A stretch of DNA of 64,000 nucleotides from the NCBI RefSeq assembly GCF_021352225.1, contig NZ_JAAUVI010000001.1, forward strand, positions 778,191-842,190. The letters are read 5' to 3'. Position 1 is the stretch's first letter, and each line of letters starts with the position of its first letter. Positions 36,483-46,802 of this stretch are shown piece after piece. Made by a program: the position numbers and the translations under genes. The notes under the pieces were generated by a model that searched no databases, had not been told where the DNA came from, and saw only the letters and a list, made by a program, of their open reading frames with translations. Source of the stretch: Methylobacterium sp. C25 (GTDB lineage Bacteria; Pseudomonadota; Alphaproteobacteria; Rhizobiales; Beijerinckiaceae).

Positions 36483-36815
36483 TTACCAGTGGTGGCGATG
36501 GCCCCAACCGTGATGACGGTGGCCCCAACCGTGATGACGGTGGCCCCAACCGTGATGGCCCCAACCGTGGTGACGATGGCCCCAGCCGTGGTGACGATGG
36601 CCCCAGCCGTGATGATGGTGATGGTGATGCCAGCCGCGATGGCCGCGCCAATGCACGGCGGTCGTGCCGGCGTCACCTGCCACTGTCTCGGCGGCTGCGG
36701 GCGCCAGCGGGGCGGCCTGGGCAGTTCCCGCCACGGCTGCGAAGAGTCCGCCTGCGATCACGGCCGCAGCGGCGAGAGCGGTGCGCCCACGCCGGGTCGT
36801 GCGATCCTTCATCAT
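36483..36815 (-). CDS. secreted His-Gly-Trp tandem-repeat protein
   Basis: A 110-residue protein with a clear signal peptide (TALAAAAVIAGGLFAAVAGTAQA) and a mature part ending in tandem HHGWGHR units, about six copies, one of them shortened by two residues. An AAGGAG lies 6 bases ahead of ATG 36815 (9 bases ahead of a second ATG at 36812). The histidine density suggests periplasmic metal binding, for example nickel, copper or zinc, but nothing in the context proves it. No recognised family domain outside the repeats. It is convergent to deoA. Confidence 0.75.
   Translation of the reverse strand: MMKDRTTRRGRTALAAAAVIAGGLFAAVAGTAQAAPLAPAAAETVAGDAGTTAVHWRGHRGWHHHHHHHGWGHRHHGWGHRHHGWGHHGWGHRHHGWGHRHHGWGHRHHW
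36499..36618 (-). repeat. 21-base tandem repeats encoding HHGWGHR
   Basis: Units start at 36499, 36520, 36541, 36556, 36577 and 36598. Five are 21 bases and the third is 15 bases, an in-frame loss of two codons. The copies are nearly identical at the DNA level, with mainly A/G changes, so the array expanded recently or is kept homogeneous. It is coding and is not a CRISPR array. Confidence 0.85.
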
Positions 36816-36997
36816 GCTGAGCTCCTTGTCGTCGGGCCGGGCGATCCCGGCCTGGACGAGAAGAGCTAGGGCGCTCGCCATGAATGTGGCGTGAGAGGGA
36901 AAGCAACAAACTGCAACAAAGAGCGGCAAGCGCTGATCAGCGCCGCGACACTTTCGTCATTGCGAGAGGAGTTGAGCAATGACGGCTGTCGCGGGGG

Positions 36998-37645
36998 TCA
37001 GGGTCGGCGATACACCCAGACGCGCGCTGGCGGCAGGTTGAGCCAGACCTTGTTGGAGCGGCTGGCCGTATAGCTGCCCGCCTCGCACTTCGCCGGGATC
37101 GGCGGCACGACGGCATAGGTGAACTGCACGAAGGGTGCGCCGGGATGCATCAGATCGTGTGCGCTCTGGAGCAGATCCATGCGCTGCTCCAGCGGCTTGG
37201 TGAAGAGCGGCAGGCTGGAGATCGTCGCCGCGCAAGGGACCTCGAGCAGCCCTTTGAGCGTGTCGCGGATCCGGTAGGCATCCCCCTGAAGCACGGTCGC
37301 GCGGGGGAAACGGCTGCGAAGCAACTCGCAGAAGCCCGGATTGAACTCCACCAGGATCAGCCGCTCCTGGTCGATGCCGCGGCGGACGAGCGCCTCCGTC
37401 ACCGGGCCGGTGCCAGGGCCGAGTTCGACCACCGGGCCGTTCATGCGCGGGTCGACATAGGAAGCCATGGTGCGCGCGAGCATCTTCCCCGACGGCGTCA
37501 CCGAACCAGTGACGAGGGGGCGCTCGAACCAAGAGCGCAGGAAGCGGGCATCGTCCTCGAGCGCCTCCCTCCGTTCGCCCAACGGTCGCTTGACGCCACT
37601 GGACACGGCAACGGCTTTGGCGCTGGAACGGCGAAGCGGCGGCAA
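36998..37645 (-). CDS. pmtA: phospholipid N-methyltransferase, PmtA type
   Basis: A 215-residue SAM-dependent methyltransferase. Residues about 30-60 (FLRSWFERPLVTGSVTPSGKMLARTMAS) form the membrane-lipid binding N-terminus typical of the Sinorhizobium-type PmtA, followed by SAM motif I VVELGPGTGPVTEAL near residue 78. It converts phosphatidylethanolamine to phosphatidylcholine through three methylations. Similar folds in rRNA dimethyltransferases are the alternative, but the N-terminus favours PmtA. It stands between the His-rich protein and dnaJ on the minus strand, with gaps of 182 and 171 bases. Confidence 0.8.
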   Translation of the reverse strand: MPPLRRSSAKAVAVSSGVKRPLGERREALEDDARFLRSWFERPLVTGSVTPSGKMLARTMASYVDPRMNGPVVELGPGTGPVTEALVRRGIDQERLILVEFNPGFCELLRSRFPRATVLQGDAYRIRDTLKGLLEVPCAATISSLPLFTKPLEQRMDLLQSAHDLMHPGAPFVQFTYAVVPPIPAKCEAGSYTASRSNKVWLNLPPARVWVYRRP

Positions 37646-37816
37646 GAGCGAAGACCCTCGGGTCGGAGATGGGCGAAAAAGGCTAGACGACGAAAGCCTT
37701 CACACAGTCAAGGCGGCAACCAGAGCCAGGCCCGCCGACGGCAACTCGCGACCCGGTGCGACCTGCCGCCACAGCCATAACAGGAAACATGCCGCGTTTG
37801 ATCCCGCGGCCTGCAA

Positions 37817-38968
37817 TCACTGACGCGTCGCCCCGCTGACGAAGAAATCCTTCACCTTCGAGAAGAAGCCGGCGCTCTCAGGGTGGTTCTCGGCCGAGGC
37901 CGACTGGTCGAACTCCTGGAGCAGCTCGCGCTGGCGCTTGGTCAAATTCTGCGGCGTTTCGACCGAGACCTGGATGTACAGGTCGCCGACCTCGCGGGAG
38001 CGCAGCACCGGCATGCCCTTGCCCTTGATCCGGAACTGCTTGCCTGCCTGCGTCCCGGCCGGGATGCGCACCTGCGTCTGGCCGCCATCGATCACCGGCA
38101 CGGTGATCTCGCCGGCGAGCGCGGCGGTGACCATCGAGATCGGCACGCGGCAGAACAGGTCGGCGCCGTCGCGCTGGAAGAAGAGATGCGGCGCGATCGA
38201 CAGGAAAACGTAGAGGTCGCCCGACGGGCCGCCGCGCAGACCGCTCTCGCCTTCGCCGGCCAGCCGGATTCGCAGGCCGTCGTCGACGCCCGCCGGCACG
38301 TTGATCGAGAGGCTGCGCTCGCGCTCGACGCGGCCAGCACCGGAGCACGAGGTGCAGGGATCATCGATCACCTCGCCGCGGCCGTGGCAGGTCGGGCAGG
38401 TGCGCTCGATCGCGAAGAAGCCTTGCGCCGCCCGGACCCGGCCGTAGCCGGCGCAGGTTTGGCATGTCCGCGCCTGGGAGCCGGGCTTGGCACCCGTTCC
38501 GGAGCACGCCTCGCAGGCGATCGAGGTGGGGATCTTGATCGTCTCGGTCTTGCCGGAGAACGCCTCCTCCAGCGTGATCTCGAGATTGTAGCGGAGGTCC
38601 GCGCCACGCTCGCGGCCCGGCGCACCACCACGTCCGCGTGCGCCGCCACGCCCGGCCTGCGCGTCGCCGAAGAAGTTCTCGAAGATGTCCGACATGAAGT
38701 CGCCGAACTCGTTTCCGAACCCGGGTCCGCCCGCGCCGCCCTGGCTGAAGGCGGCATGGCCGAAGCGGTCATAGGCCGCTCGCTTCTGACCGTCGGAGAG
38801 GCACTGATAGGCCTCGTTGACCTCCTTGAACTTGATCTCGGCTTCCTTGTCGCCGGGATTGCGGTCCGGGTGATGGACCATGGCAAGCTTGCGGAAGGCG
38901 ACTTTGAGTTCGACCTCGGTCACCGTCTTGGTGACGCCGAGAACCTCGTAGTAGTCCCGCTTCGACAT
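37817..38968 (-). CDS. dnaJ: molecular chaperone DnaJ
   Basis: A 383-residue type I DnaJ. The J domain starts [12 protein letters not shown] and has the HPD motif near residue 33. A Gly/Phe region and the four CxxCxGxG zinc repeats ([32 protein letters not shown]) follow, and the C-terminal substrate-binding domain is intact. ATG 38968 is the standard family start; an in-frame ATG 8 codons earlier falls inside the inverted repeat at 38988. It stimulates the DnaK ATPase and lies downstream of dnaK on the same strand. Confidence 0.96.
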   Translation of the reverse strand: MSKRDYYEVLGVTKTVTEVELKVAFRKLAMVHHPDRNPGDKEAEIKFKEVNEAYQCLSDGQKRAAYDRFGHAAFSQGGAGGPGFGNEFGDFMSDIFENFFGDAQAGRGGARGRGGAPGRERGADLRYNLEITLEEAFSGKTETIKIPTSIACEACSGTGAKPGSQARTCQTCAGYGRVRAAQGFFAIERTCPTCHGRGEVIDDPCTSCSGAGRVERERSLSINVPAGVDDGLRIRLAGEGESGLRGGPSGDLYVFLSIAPHLFFQRDGADLFCRVPISMVTAALAGEITVPVIDGGQTQVRIPAGTQAGKQFRIKGKGMPVLRSREVGDLYIQVSVETPQNLTKRQRELLQEFDQSASAENHPESAGFFSKVKDFFVSGATRQ

Positions 38969-38987
38969 GCCCGTCCTCGAAACCCTC

Positions 38988-39030
38988 GACATGCCTGATC
39001 CCCGAGGGATGCTCGGGGATCAGGCATGTC
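38988..39030 (-). other. 19-base-pair perfect hairpin between dnaK and dnaJ
   Basis: Arm 38988-39006 pairs without mismatch with 39012-39030 around a 5-base loop. It lies 20 bases upstream of the dnaJ start and 81 bases beyond the dnaK stop. No U-run follows in the direction of transcription, so it is not a standard terminator. It could be a processing or stability element that sets dnaK:dnaJ stoichiometry, or a partial attenuator. It does not match CIRCE (TTAGCACTC-N9-GAGTGCTAA). Confidence 0.7.
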
Positions 39031-39110
39031 TTCATACCGTTACTGCACGAAAGAGCGACTGAACGCATCGGGGCCGGATCGCTCCGGCCCCGTCGTCGCA
39101 ACGCCTGAGA

Positions 39111-41027
<1,917 letters not shown>

Positions 41028-41433
41028 GGTGGGATCCCTCTGGTTCTCTGTTCAAGCAGACCGCCGAGCCCCGAAGCAGCTCGGCCCATGGCTGGGTTTA
41101 CTGGCGGTGCAAAACTGAAAGCGTGGAAACGGACTGGGGGAGGGTCCGCACCGTAATCCGGTTGGATCGGCCCCCTCGCCGTGCCTCGCCGGATATAAGA
41201 ATGTGGTCGCGGAGCCGCAAGACGATGAGCCGAGACGGGCGCGAAGCAACGGCCTCTGCCAGATTCGCTGGCGAAGTGGCTGTTCTGGTCTCGAAATGTT
41301 AAGTGCTCGCCACGTCCCCGCCACAGGTTGCGTGCTAGAGCGCCATCCGACCCTGCCCTCTCGATGCCCTCGCGCCTCCGGCGAGACCGGTATCGCGGCG
41401 GCCGAATCCTCCGCTTTACGGGCGAGACTTTCG
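41028..41433. other. divergent dnaK / secreted protein intergenic region
   Basis: A 406-base gap. It carries the RpoH-type promoter and the roughly 155-base dnaK leader, and between 41222 and 41433 presumably the promoter of the secreted protein at 41434, though I see no convincing hexamers for it. No ORF here looks real. Confidence 0.5.
41192..41221 (-). promoter_or_regulatory. RpoH (sigma-32) promoter of dnaK
   Basis: On the minus strand, CTTG (plus coordinates 41218-41221) is followed after 18 bases by CTTATATC (41192-41199). This is close to the alphaproteobacterial RpoH consensus CTTG-N17/18-CYTATATT. The transcript would begin about 155 bases before the dnaK ATG. The lone gene downstream is a classical heat-shock target. 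Confidence 0.75.
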
Positions 41434-42402
41434 ATGCGCCTCCCCCGCATTCTGCTTCTCTCGGCGATGATGCTGCCCGCGGCCCTCGCTGCCGCCGGGC
41501 CGGCGAACGCCCAGAACTTTTTCGAGGAGCTGTTCGGGATAGGCCGCGCGGCGCGTCCTCCGCAGCCGCGCCAGCCGGTTCCCGGCGCACCGATTCCCGG
41601 AGAGCCCGGCGCTCCACCTCCTGGCGACGTCCCGCCCGCGGCACCGGCAGCTCCGCCGCCACCGCGCCAGCCCGTAGTGCTCAGGGCACCGGGAGAGGAC
41701 AACGTCGTCGGCCAGGACCTGCTGCTCAACGGCCTGACCGGCAGCCTGAAGCTGGAGCGGACAGGGGCCGCGGTCAGCGCCCGGATCAATCTGCCCGGAA
41801 CAAAGATCTCGCAGCCGACCGAAACCTGCACTGTGAAGCTCAACGGCGGTAACCCGATCGCTCTCGCCTCGTCGGGCAAGCCCGAAGGTGTCGCGCGGTT
41901 CGAAGCGGCCGCTGCCGAGTGCCCCCTGCGCTTCGACGTGCTCGAAGGCAGCGTGCTCGCGACGCCGCTCGGCGGCAGTCCCATTTGCACCTTCTCCGCC
42001 GCGGATTGCGCGACGACGCCGAAGGGCCTTTGGGGACCCGGCGCCGCCAGCCTGATGCCGCGCGCCGGAGAGTTCGACAGCGCCCGTGGCACCGCCGACC
42101 GGGCGGTCTACGACAACTACAAGGTCATGACCCAGCGCGTGCGTGGCCAGGACGTGCGCCCTGTGGTTCAGGAACAGGCCGCCTTCTCCTCCGACCGCGA
42201 GGAGCTCTGCCGGACCTATGCTCGCGAGGGCGCGCACGGCTTCTGCCATCTGCGTTTCACCGAGGCCCGCGCGGTTTCGCTTGCCACCCGGCTCGGCGTG
42301 ACTGCGCCGACGGCGAGCGTCGCGCCGCGGCCCGTGCGCCGCAAGCCCGCGCCCGTCGATGGCGCCAATCCCGACGCCGCCACCTCGGCCATCCCGGACT
42401 GA
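41434..42402 (+). CDS. secreted cysteine-containing protein with Pro-rich linker, function unknown
   Basis: A 322-residue protein with a signal peptide ending in ANAQ ([19 protein letters not shown] is its first part). Residues about 38-88 are a Pro/Gly/Ala-rich linker, and the C-terminal 230 residues form a conserved-looking domain with at least six cysteines (TETC, AAEC, PICTF, AADC, EELC, GFCH). They could form three disulfides in the periplasm. I do not recognise the family. The start is chosen to give a complete signal peptide; the frame is open 77 codons further upstream, without support. Confidence 0.75.
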   Translation: MRLPRILLLSAMMLPAALAAAGPANAQNFFEELFGIGRAARPPQPRQPVPGAPIPGEPGAPPPGDVPPAAPAAPPPPRQPVVLRAPGEDNVVGQDLLLNGLTGSLKLERTGAAVSARINLPGTKISQPTETCTVKLNGGNPIALASSGKPEGVARFEAAAAECPLRFDVLEGSVLATPLGGSPICTFSAADCATTPKGLWGPGAASLMPRAGEFDSARGTADRAVYDNYKVMTQRVRGQDVRPVVQEQAAFSSDREELCRTYAREGAHGFCHLRFTEARAVSLATRLGVTAPTASVAPRPVRRKPAPVDGANPDAATSAIPD

Positions 42403-42532
42403 GGCCGGTCACAGGCCGCCGCGCGCAATCCGTTTCGCCGCGACAGGATCTGGGATAAAGCGCTCGCCGATATCCGATTGCCCGCCGGGCGGTCGTGCTC
42501 ACTATCCGTGGTTTCGCGGCAGGGACGTTCGC

Positions 42533-43411
42533 ATGGTCGAACCGATGAACTGGATCTCGGAGGTCGTTCGCCCGAGGATCAAGACGCTCTTCAACAAGCG
42601 CGAGACCCCGGAGAACCTCTGGATCAAGTGTCCCGATACCGGGCAGATGGTCTTCCACAAGGAGGTCGAGCAGAACCTCTGGGTGATCCCTGGCTCCGAG
42701 CATCATCTCAAGATGAGCGCCCAGGCGCGCCTCAAGACGATGTTCGACGAGGGCACCTGGATCGACGTGCCGCTGCCCGAGGTCGCCACCGACCCGCTCA
42801 AGTTTCGCGACGAGAAGAAATACGTCGACCGCCTCAAGGAGGCCCGCGCGAAGACCGGCATGCCGGACGCCTTCAAGATCGGCTTCGGCCGCGTCAACGG
42901 CTTGCCGACGACGATCGCGGTGCAGGAATTCGCCTTCATGGCCGGCTCGCTCGGCATGGCGGCAGGCGAGGCTTTCGTTCGCGGCGCCGAGACGGCGCTG
43001 GAGAAGCGCACGCCTTACGTGCTGTTCTCCGCGTCGGGCGGTGCGCGCATGCAGGAGGGCATCCTCTCGCTGATGCAGATGCCGCGCACCACGGTTGCCG
43101 TGCGCCGGCTCAACGCGGCAAAGCTCCCCTACATCGTCGTGCTGACCAACCCGACCACGGGCGGCGTCACCGCCTCCTATGCGATGCTCGGCGACGTGCA
43201 TCTGGCCGAGCCCGGCGCGCTGATCTGCTTCGCGGGCCCGCGCGTGATCGAACAGACCATCCGCGAAAAGCTTCCCGATGGCTTCCAGCGTTCGGAGTAC
43301 CTGCGCGAGCACGGCATGGTCGACCAGGTGGTCCATCGCAAGGATCTCAAGGACACCATCGCGCGGCTCTGCGGCCTCCTCCTGAATGTGCCGACGGCCA
43401 AGGCCGCCTGA
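42533..43411 (+). CDS. accD: acetyl-CoA carboxylase carboxyltransferase subunit beta
   Basis: A 292-residue AccD. The crotonase-fold core with the [18 protein letters not shown] block (oxyanion hole) and [18 protein letters not shown] is intact. With AccA it transfers carboxyl from biotin to acetyl-CoA to make malonyl-CoA. The N-terminal zinc ribbon is degenerate: only Cys33 remains of four cysteines (CPDTG and VIPGS replace the CPxC and CPxC pairs), as in other Rhizobiales. ATG 42533 has AGGGA 9 bases upstream; ATG 42545 is an alternative. folC follows after 54 bases. Confidence 0.95.
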   Translation: MVEPMNWISEVVRPRIKTLFNKRETPENLWIKCPDTGQMVFHKEVEQNLWVIPGSEHHLKMSAQARLKTMFDEGTWIDVPLPEVATDPLKFRDEKKYVDRLKEARAKTGMPDAFKIGFGRVNGLPTTIAVQEFAFMAGSLGMAAGEAFVRGAETALEKRTPYVLFSASGGARMQEGILSLMQMPRTTVAVRRLNAAKLPYIVVLTNPTTGGVTASYAMLGDVHLAEPGALICFAGPRVIEQTIREKLPDGFQRSEYLREHGMVDQVVHRKDLKDTIARLCGLLLNVPTAKAA

Positions 43412-43465
43412 TCCGCCGGTCATCGTGACCGGCCAACCAACGACGAAGACCGCGATCAGCGAGAC

Positions 43466-44791
43466 ATGGATTCTTCAGACGCCCTGATGGGGCGCTTCCT
43501 CGCCCTTCATCCGCGCACGATCGACCTGTCGCTCGGCCGGATCGAGAGCCTTCTCGCCAAGCTGAACCATCCGGAGCGGCGCCTGCCGCCGGTGATCCAC
43601 GTTGCCGGCACCAACGGCAAGGGCTCGACCATCGCCTTCATGCGGGCGATTCTCGAAGCCGGTGGTCTTGCCGCGCATGTCTACACCTCGCCGCATCTCG
43701 TGCGGTTCCACGAGCGCATCCGGATCGGCGGCATCGGCGGAGGCACCTTCGTGCCGGAGGAGCGCCTCGCCGAGGCCTTCGCACGTTGCGAGGCGGTCAA
43801 TGCCGGCGATCCGATCACGGTATTCGAGATCACCACCGCTGCGGCCCTGCTACTCTTCTCCGAAGCCCCGGCCGATGTGCTTCTTCTCGAAGTCGGCCTC
43901 GGCGGTCGGGTCGACGCCACCAACGTCATCGCTCAACCCGCCTGCGCCGTCGTCACCCCGATCGGTCGAGACCATGCCGAGTATCTCGGCGACACGCTCG
44001 AATCGGTGGCGACCGAAAAGGCCGGCATCTTCAAGCGCGGCTGCCCGGCCGTGATCGCCGCGCAAGACTATGCCGAGGCCGACTCGGTGCTGTGCCGGCA
44101 GGCCGAGCGAGTCGGTGCCACACCGATTCTCGTCGGCAACCAGGATTTCTCGGTCCATCAGGAGAACGGCCGCTTCGTCTATCAGGACGAGACCGAGTTG
44201 TTCGATCTGCCTCTGCCGCGACTCACCGGACGCCATCAACTCGTGAATGCCGGAACCGCCATCACCGCCCTGCGCGCGGCTGGCTTCGGCGATCTCGGAA
44301 CGGCCACCTACGAGGCGGGCCTGCGCAACGTCGACTGGCCGGGACGCCTGCAGCGACTCACCCGCGGGCGACTCGCAGACCTGATGCCGAAGGATGCCGA
44401 GCTCTGGCTCGATGGCGGCCATAACGCGGATGGCGGCCGCATCCTCGCCGCCGCCATGGCCGACCTGTGCGAGCGGAGCGACGTGCCGCTGGTGCTCGTC
44501 GTCGGACTGCTTGGAACCAAGGATGCCGAGGGCTTCCTGAAGAACTTCGTCGGCCTCGCGCGAATCCTGGTTGCAGTGCCGATTCCCGGCCAGATCGCTG
44601 CCCGTCCGGCAGACGAGGTCGCGCAGATCGCGCAATCCGTCGGGCTCGCCACCCGTGTGGCGCGCGGCACCGAGGCCGCCCTGCTTGGCCTGTCGAGCGA
44701 GGCTTTCGAGCGGCCGCCCCGCGTGCTGATCTGCGGCTCGCTCTATCTTGCGGGCGCCGTTCTCGAAGCGAACGGGACGCCGCCGGTCTAG
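43466..44791 (+). CDS. folC: bifunctional dihydrofolate/folylpolyglutamate synthase
   Basis: A 441-residue Mur-ligase-like enzyme. The P-loop is HVAGTNGKGSTIAFMRAILEA at about residues 47-67 (VAGTNGKGS core), and YTSPHLVRFHERIRI follows. The metal-binding DHAEYLGDT and the C-terminal domain WLDGGHNADGG are in place. It adds glutamate to dihydropteroate and to folates. accD-folC adjacency is conserved across alphaproteobacteria. The operon probably ends here; no terminator is visible before the AT-richer gap at 44792. Confidence 0.94.
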   Translation: MDSSDALMGRFLALHPRTIDLSLGRIESLLAKLNHPERRLPPVIHVAGTNGKGSTIAFMRAILEAGGLAAHVYTSPHLVRFHERIRIGGIGGGTFVPEERLAEAFARCEAVNAGDPITVFEITTAAALLLFSEAPADVLLLEVGLGGRVDATNVIAQPACAVVTPIGRDHAEYLGDTLESVATEKAGIFKRGCPAVIAAQDYAEADSVLCRQAERVGATPILVGNQDFSVHQENGRFVYQDETELFDLPLPRLTGRHQLVNAGTAITALRAAGFGDLGTATYEAGLRNVDWPGRLQRLTRGRLADLMPKDAELWLDGGHNADGGRILAAAMADLCERSDVPLVLVVGLLGTKDAEGFLKNFVGLARILVAVPIPGQIAARPADEVAQIAQSVGLATRVARGTEAALLGLSSEAFERPPRVLICGSLYLAGAVLEANGTPPV

Positions 44792-45051
44792 AGCTGAAGC
44801 TCTCGCCAGCAATCGCGACCGCGGCGGGCGGCAGCTCTAATTAAGTATCCAGTAACCAAGAATGCATCGAATGCCGATAATGTGATTCAGGCGGTTGCGA
44901 GGGGAATCGCCTCTGCAGAGCGGACCATCGATCACTCTGTCGGATACATCCGGATGTCTCGAAGCGGCCGGTGTGTCCTCGAGGCTACATCCCCTCGATG
45001 GGGAATGGTCTAGCTTCTCCGGCGATCGGGCACCTCGCTGGGGATCAAAAA

Positions 45052-45930
45052 ATGAAAAAGCTTCTCACATCGTTCGCCGCCTTCACGGCGCTCACCGCTG
45101 CCGCTTCCGCTGCTGACCTGCCGCGTCGCGCTGCTCCTCCCGTCTTCACGCCGGTTCCGGTTTTCACCTGGACGGGCTTCTACGCCGGTTTCAACGCTGG
45201 TTACGGCTTCGGCGTTGGTGATCAGGCTCCGACCATCATCGGCGTTCCGGCCAACGGCCTCGTGCTGAACGGCGCTGGCGCTGCCACGACGGGCGTTCTC
45301 GCCTTCGGTAACGGCGCCAACAACGACGGCTTCGTCGGCGGTGGTCAGATCGGCTACAACTATCAGTTCACCCCGGGTTCGGGCGTGGTTGTCGGTGTCG
45401 AAGCCGACGCCCAGTACGCCGACTTCGGTCGCGGCCGGAACCAGTTCGCTGTGGCTGGCGGCGTCGCCAATCCGGGCGTCCTGTTCTTCAACCCGAACGG
45501 CCTGTCGGGCCTCGACTACTTCGGCACCGTCCGTGGTCGTCTCGGCTATGCGTTCGATCGCGTCCTGTTCTACGCCACCGGCGGCTTCGCCTACGGCGCT
45601 GGCGGCGGCCGTCAGTTCGGCCTGCCGAACTCCTCGACCGACGACTTCAAGACCGGCTACGCTGTCGGCGGCGGTATCGAATACGCTCTGCCCACCGACT
45701 CGTTCCTGAACTTCTTCCGCTCGTCGGCAGTGACGTTCAAGGTCGAAGGTCTGTACGTGAACCTCGATCAGAACGGCCGAAATGCTGGCACCTTTGCCAT
45801 CAACGGCGCTGGCACCACCTTCGCGACCGGTACCGGTGGCAACGTGCTCGTGGCTGGCCCCGGTGGCCGCACCGACACCGAGTTCGCCGTCGTGCGCGCC
45901 GGCATCAACTACAAGTTCGGCTCGTACTAA
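45052..45930 (+). CDS. outer membrane beta-barrel protein (Omp25/31 type)
   Basis: A 292-residue porin-like protein with a signal peptide (MKKLLTSFAAFTALTAAASA), then ADLPRRAAPPVFTPVPVFTWTGFYAGFNAGYGFG, which is the Omp25/Omp31 family start. Alternating hydrophobic strands and the final residue-rich YKFGSY end (aromatic C-terminus) fit an outer-membrane barrel. ATG 45052 is chosen for the signal peptide. The 260-base upstream gap has a TTAA-N7-GTAA at 44841-44855, a weak CtrA-like pattern. A strong terminator follows. Codon use is biased to frequent codons, consistent with abundant expression. Confidence 0.9.
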   Translation: MKKLLTSFAAFTALTAAASAADLPRRAAPPVFTPVPVFTWTGFYAGFNAGYGFGVGDQAPTIIGVPANGLVLNGAGAATTGVLAFGNGANNDGFVGGGQIGYNYQFTPGSGVVVGVEADAQYADFGRGRNQFAVAGGVANPGVLFFNPNGLSGLDYFGTVRGRLGYAFDRVLFYATGGFAYGAGGGRQFGLPNSSTDDFKTGYAVGGGIEYALPTDSFLNFFRSSAVTFKVEGLYVNLDQNGRNAGTFAINGAGTTFATGTGGNVLVAGPGGRTDTEFAVVRAGINYKFGSY

Positions 45931-45960
45931 GCCGAACCCACGGGTCTCGACCCTCAAAGG

Positions 45961-45987
45961 AAAGCCCGGCCAACTGGCCGGGCTTTT
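45961..45987 (+). terminator. intrinsic terminator of the outer membrane protein gene
   Basis: An 11-base-pair stem (45961-45971 with 45976-45986) with a 4-base loop runs into TTTT. It lies 31 bases after the stop codon. Confidence 0.92.
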
Positions 45988-46023
45988 CTCGTTTGGACCG
46001 ACCCGGCAGACGCAGCGACAAAC

Positions 46024-46048
46024 AAAAAGCCCGGCCTCACGGCCGGGC
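46024..46048 (-). terminator. intrinsic terminator of trxA
   Basis: On the minus strand an 8-base-pair GC stem (46029-46036 with 46041-46048) with a 4-base loop is followed by five U (AAAAA at 46024-46028). It lies 34 bases past the trxA stop. Its stem core is like that of the neighbouring porin terminator. Confidence 0.88.
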
Positions 46049-46081
46049 CTTCGCTTAATCGACGATCGTGCCGGAGAGCGG

Positions 46082-46402
46082 TCAGGCGCTCGCTTGGATC
46101 CAGCGCGACAGATCACCCTTGGGCGCCGCACCGACCTTCTGGCTGGCCAGCTTGCCGTCCTTGAAGATCATCAGCGTCGGGATCGAACGGATGCCATAGG
46201 TCGAGGCGATGCCGGGATTCTCGTCGACATTGACCTTGGCGATCTTCACCTTGCCCTGAAGGTCCGCGGAAATCTCCTCCAGCGCCGGACCGATCTGACG
46301 GCAGGGGCCGCACCATTCCGCCCAGAAATCCACGACGACGGGCTCGGCGGACTGAAGAACGTCCTGCTCGAAGCTCGCATCGGTTACCTTGACCGTCGCC
46401 AT
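46082..46402 (-). CDS. trxA: thioredoxin 1
   Basis: A 106-residue thioredoxin with the redox site WCGPC at Cys31 and Cys34 and the cis-proline region [10 protein letters not shown]. It reduces protein disulfides in the cytosol using thioredoxin reductase. ATG 46402 is chosen because AAAGGG lies 8 bases upstream; a TTG six codons earlier lacks a site. In other Rhizobiales it follows accD-folC in one operon; here an outer membrane protein gene intervenes and trxA faces the other way. Confidence 0.95.
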   Translation of the reverse strand: MATVKVTDASFEQDVLQSAEPVVVDFWAEWCGPCRQIGPALEEISADLQGKVKIAKVNVDENPGIASTYGIRSIPTLMIFKDGKLASQKVGAAPKGDLSRWIQASA

Positions 46403-46802
46403 CGTCAAACCCTTTCGCAATCTCGTGTCCCCGCGGACCCACGCCGTATCGAGCGACCATCCTCACTGAGGATCGACGCCGGGGACTGATTGCAGAATTG
46501 GCGACGGGCCATCGCACGGTCAAGGCGCCTTCGCTGGAGGCAGCCCTGGCACGCGGATACCTCATGCCGATCAAACGTTCTGACGCGGGAGCGAAAACCC
46601 TTACGCGCATCGGTTGGCAGTGCCGATGATGCCTTCAGCCCTCGCCGCGAGGCTTTGCCGCCCCATCTGCGGGTGTGACCCGCGCCGACTCGCGGTTACC
46701 AGACCTATCCCGAACCTTGCGGCGCCAGCGTCGCTGGGACCGGCAAGGCGCCCGGACGGCGGACCCATCCGCGGCCATGCCCGACCTTAAGGATGTGATC
46801 AC
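46403..46802. other. divergent trxA / PQQ dehydrogenase intergenic region
   Basis: A 400-base gap. A small perfect hairpin (46459-46464 with 46468-46473) lies about 60 bases ahead of trxA. Otherwise I find no gene, and the one open plus frame at 46490-46678 is Arg-rich and unconvincing. Confidence 0.45.

Noticed and set aside
36499..36618. Tandem repeats considered as a CRISPR array
   Set aside because: The repeats are adjacent, in-frame and encode a protein, without unique spacers.
41047..41057. CTTGAA on the minus strand just ahead of dnaK, considered as a -35 element
   Set aside because: It lies only 25-30 bases before the start codon, leaving no room for a -10 and a leader; the match at 41192-41221 is better.
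45961..46048. Two similar AAAGCCCGGCC blocks considered as a mobile repeat
   Set aside because: Each is a standard intrinsic terminator for one of two convergent genes; the shared GC stem is typical.
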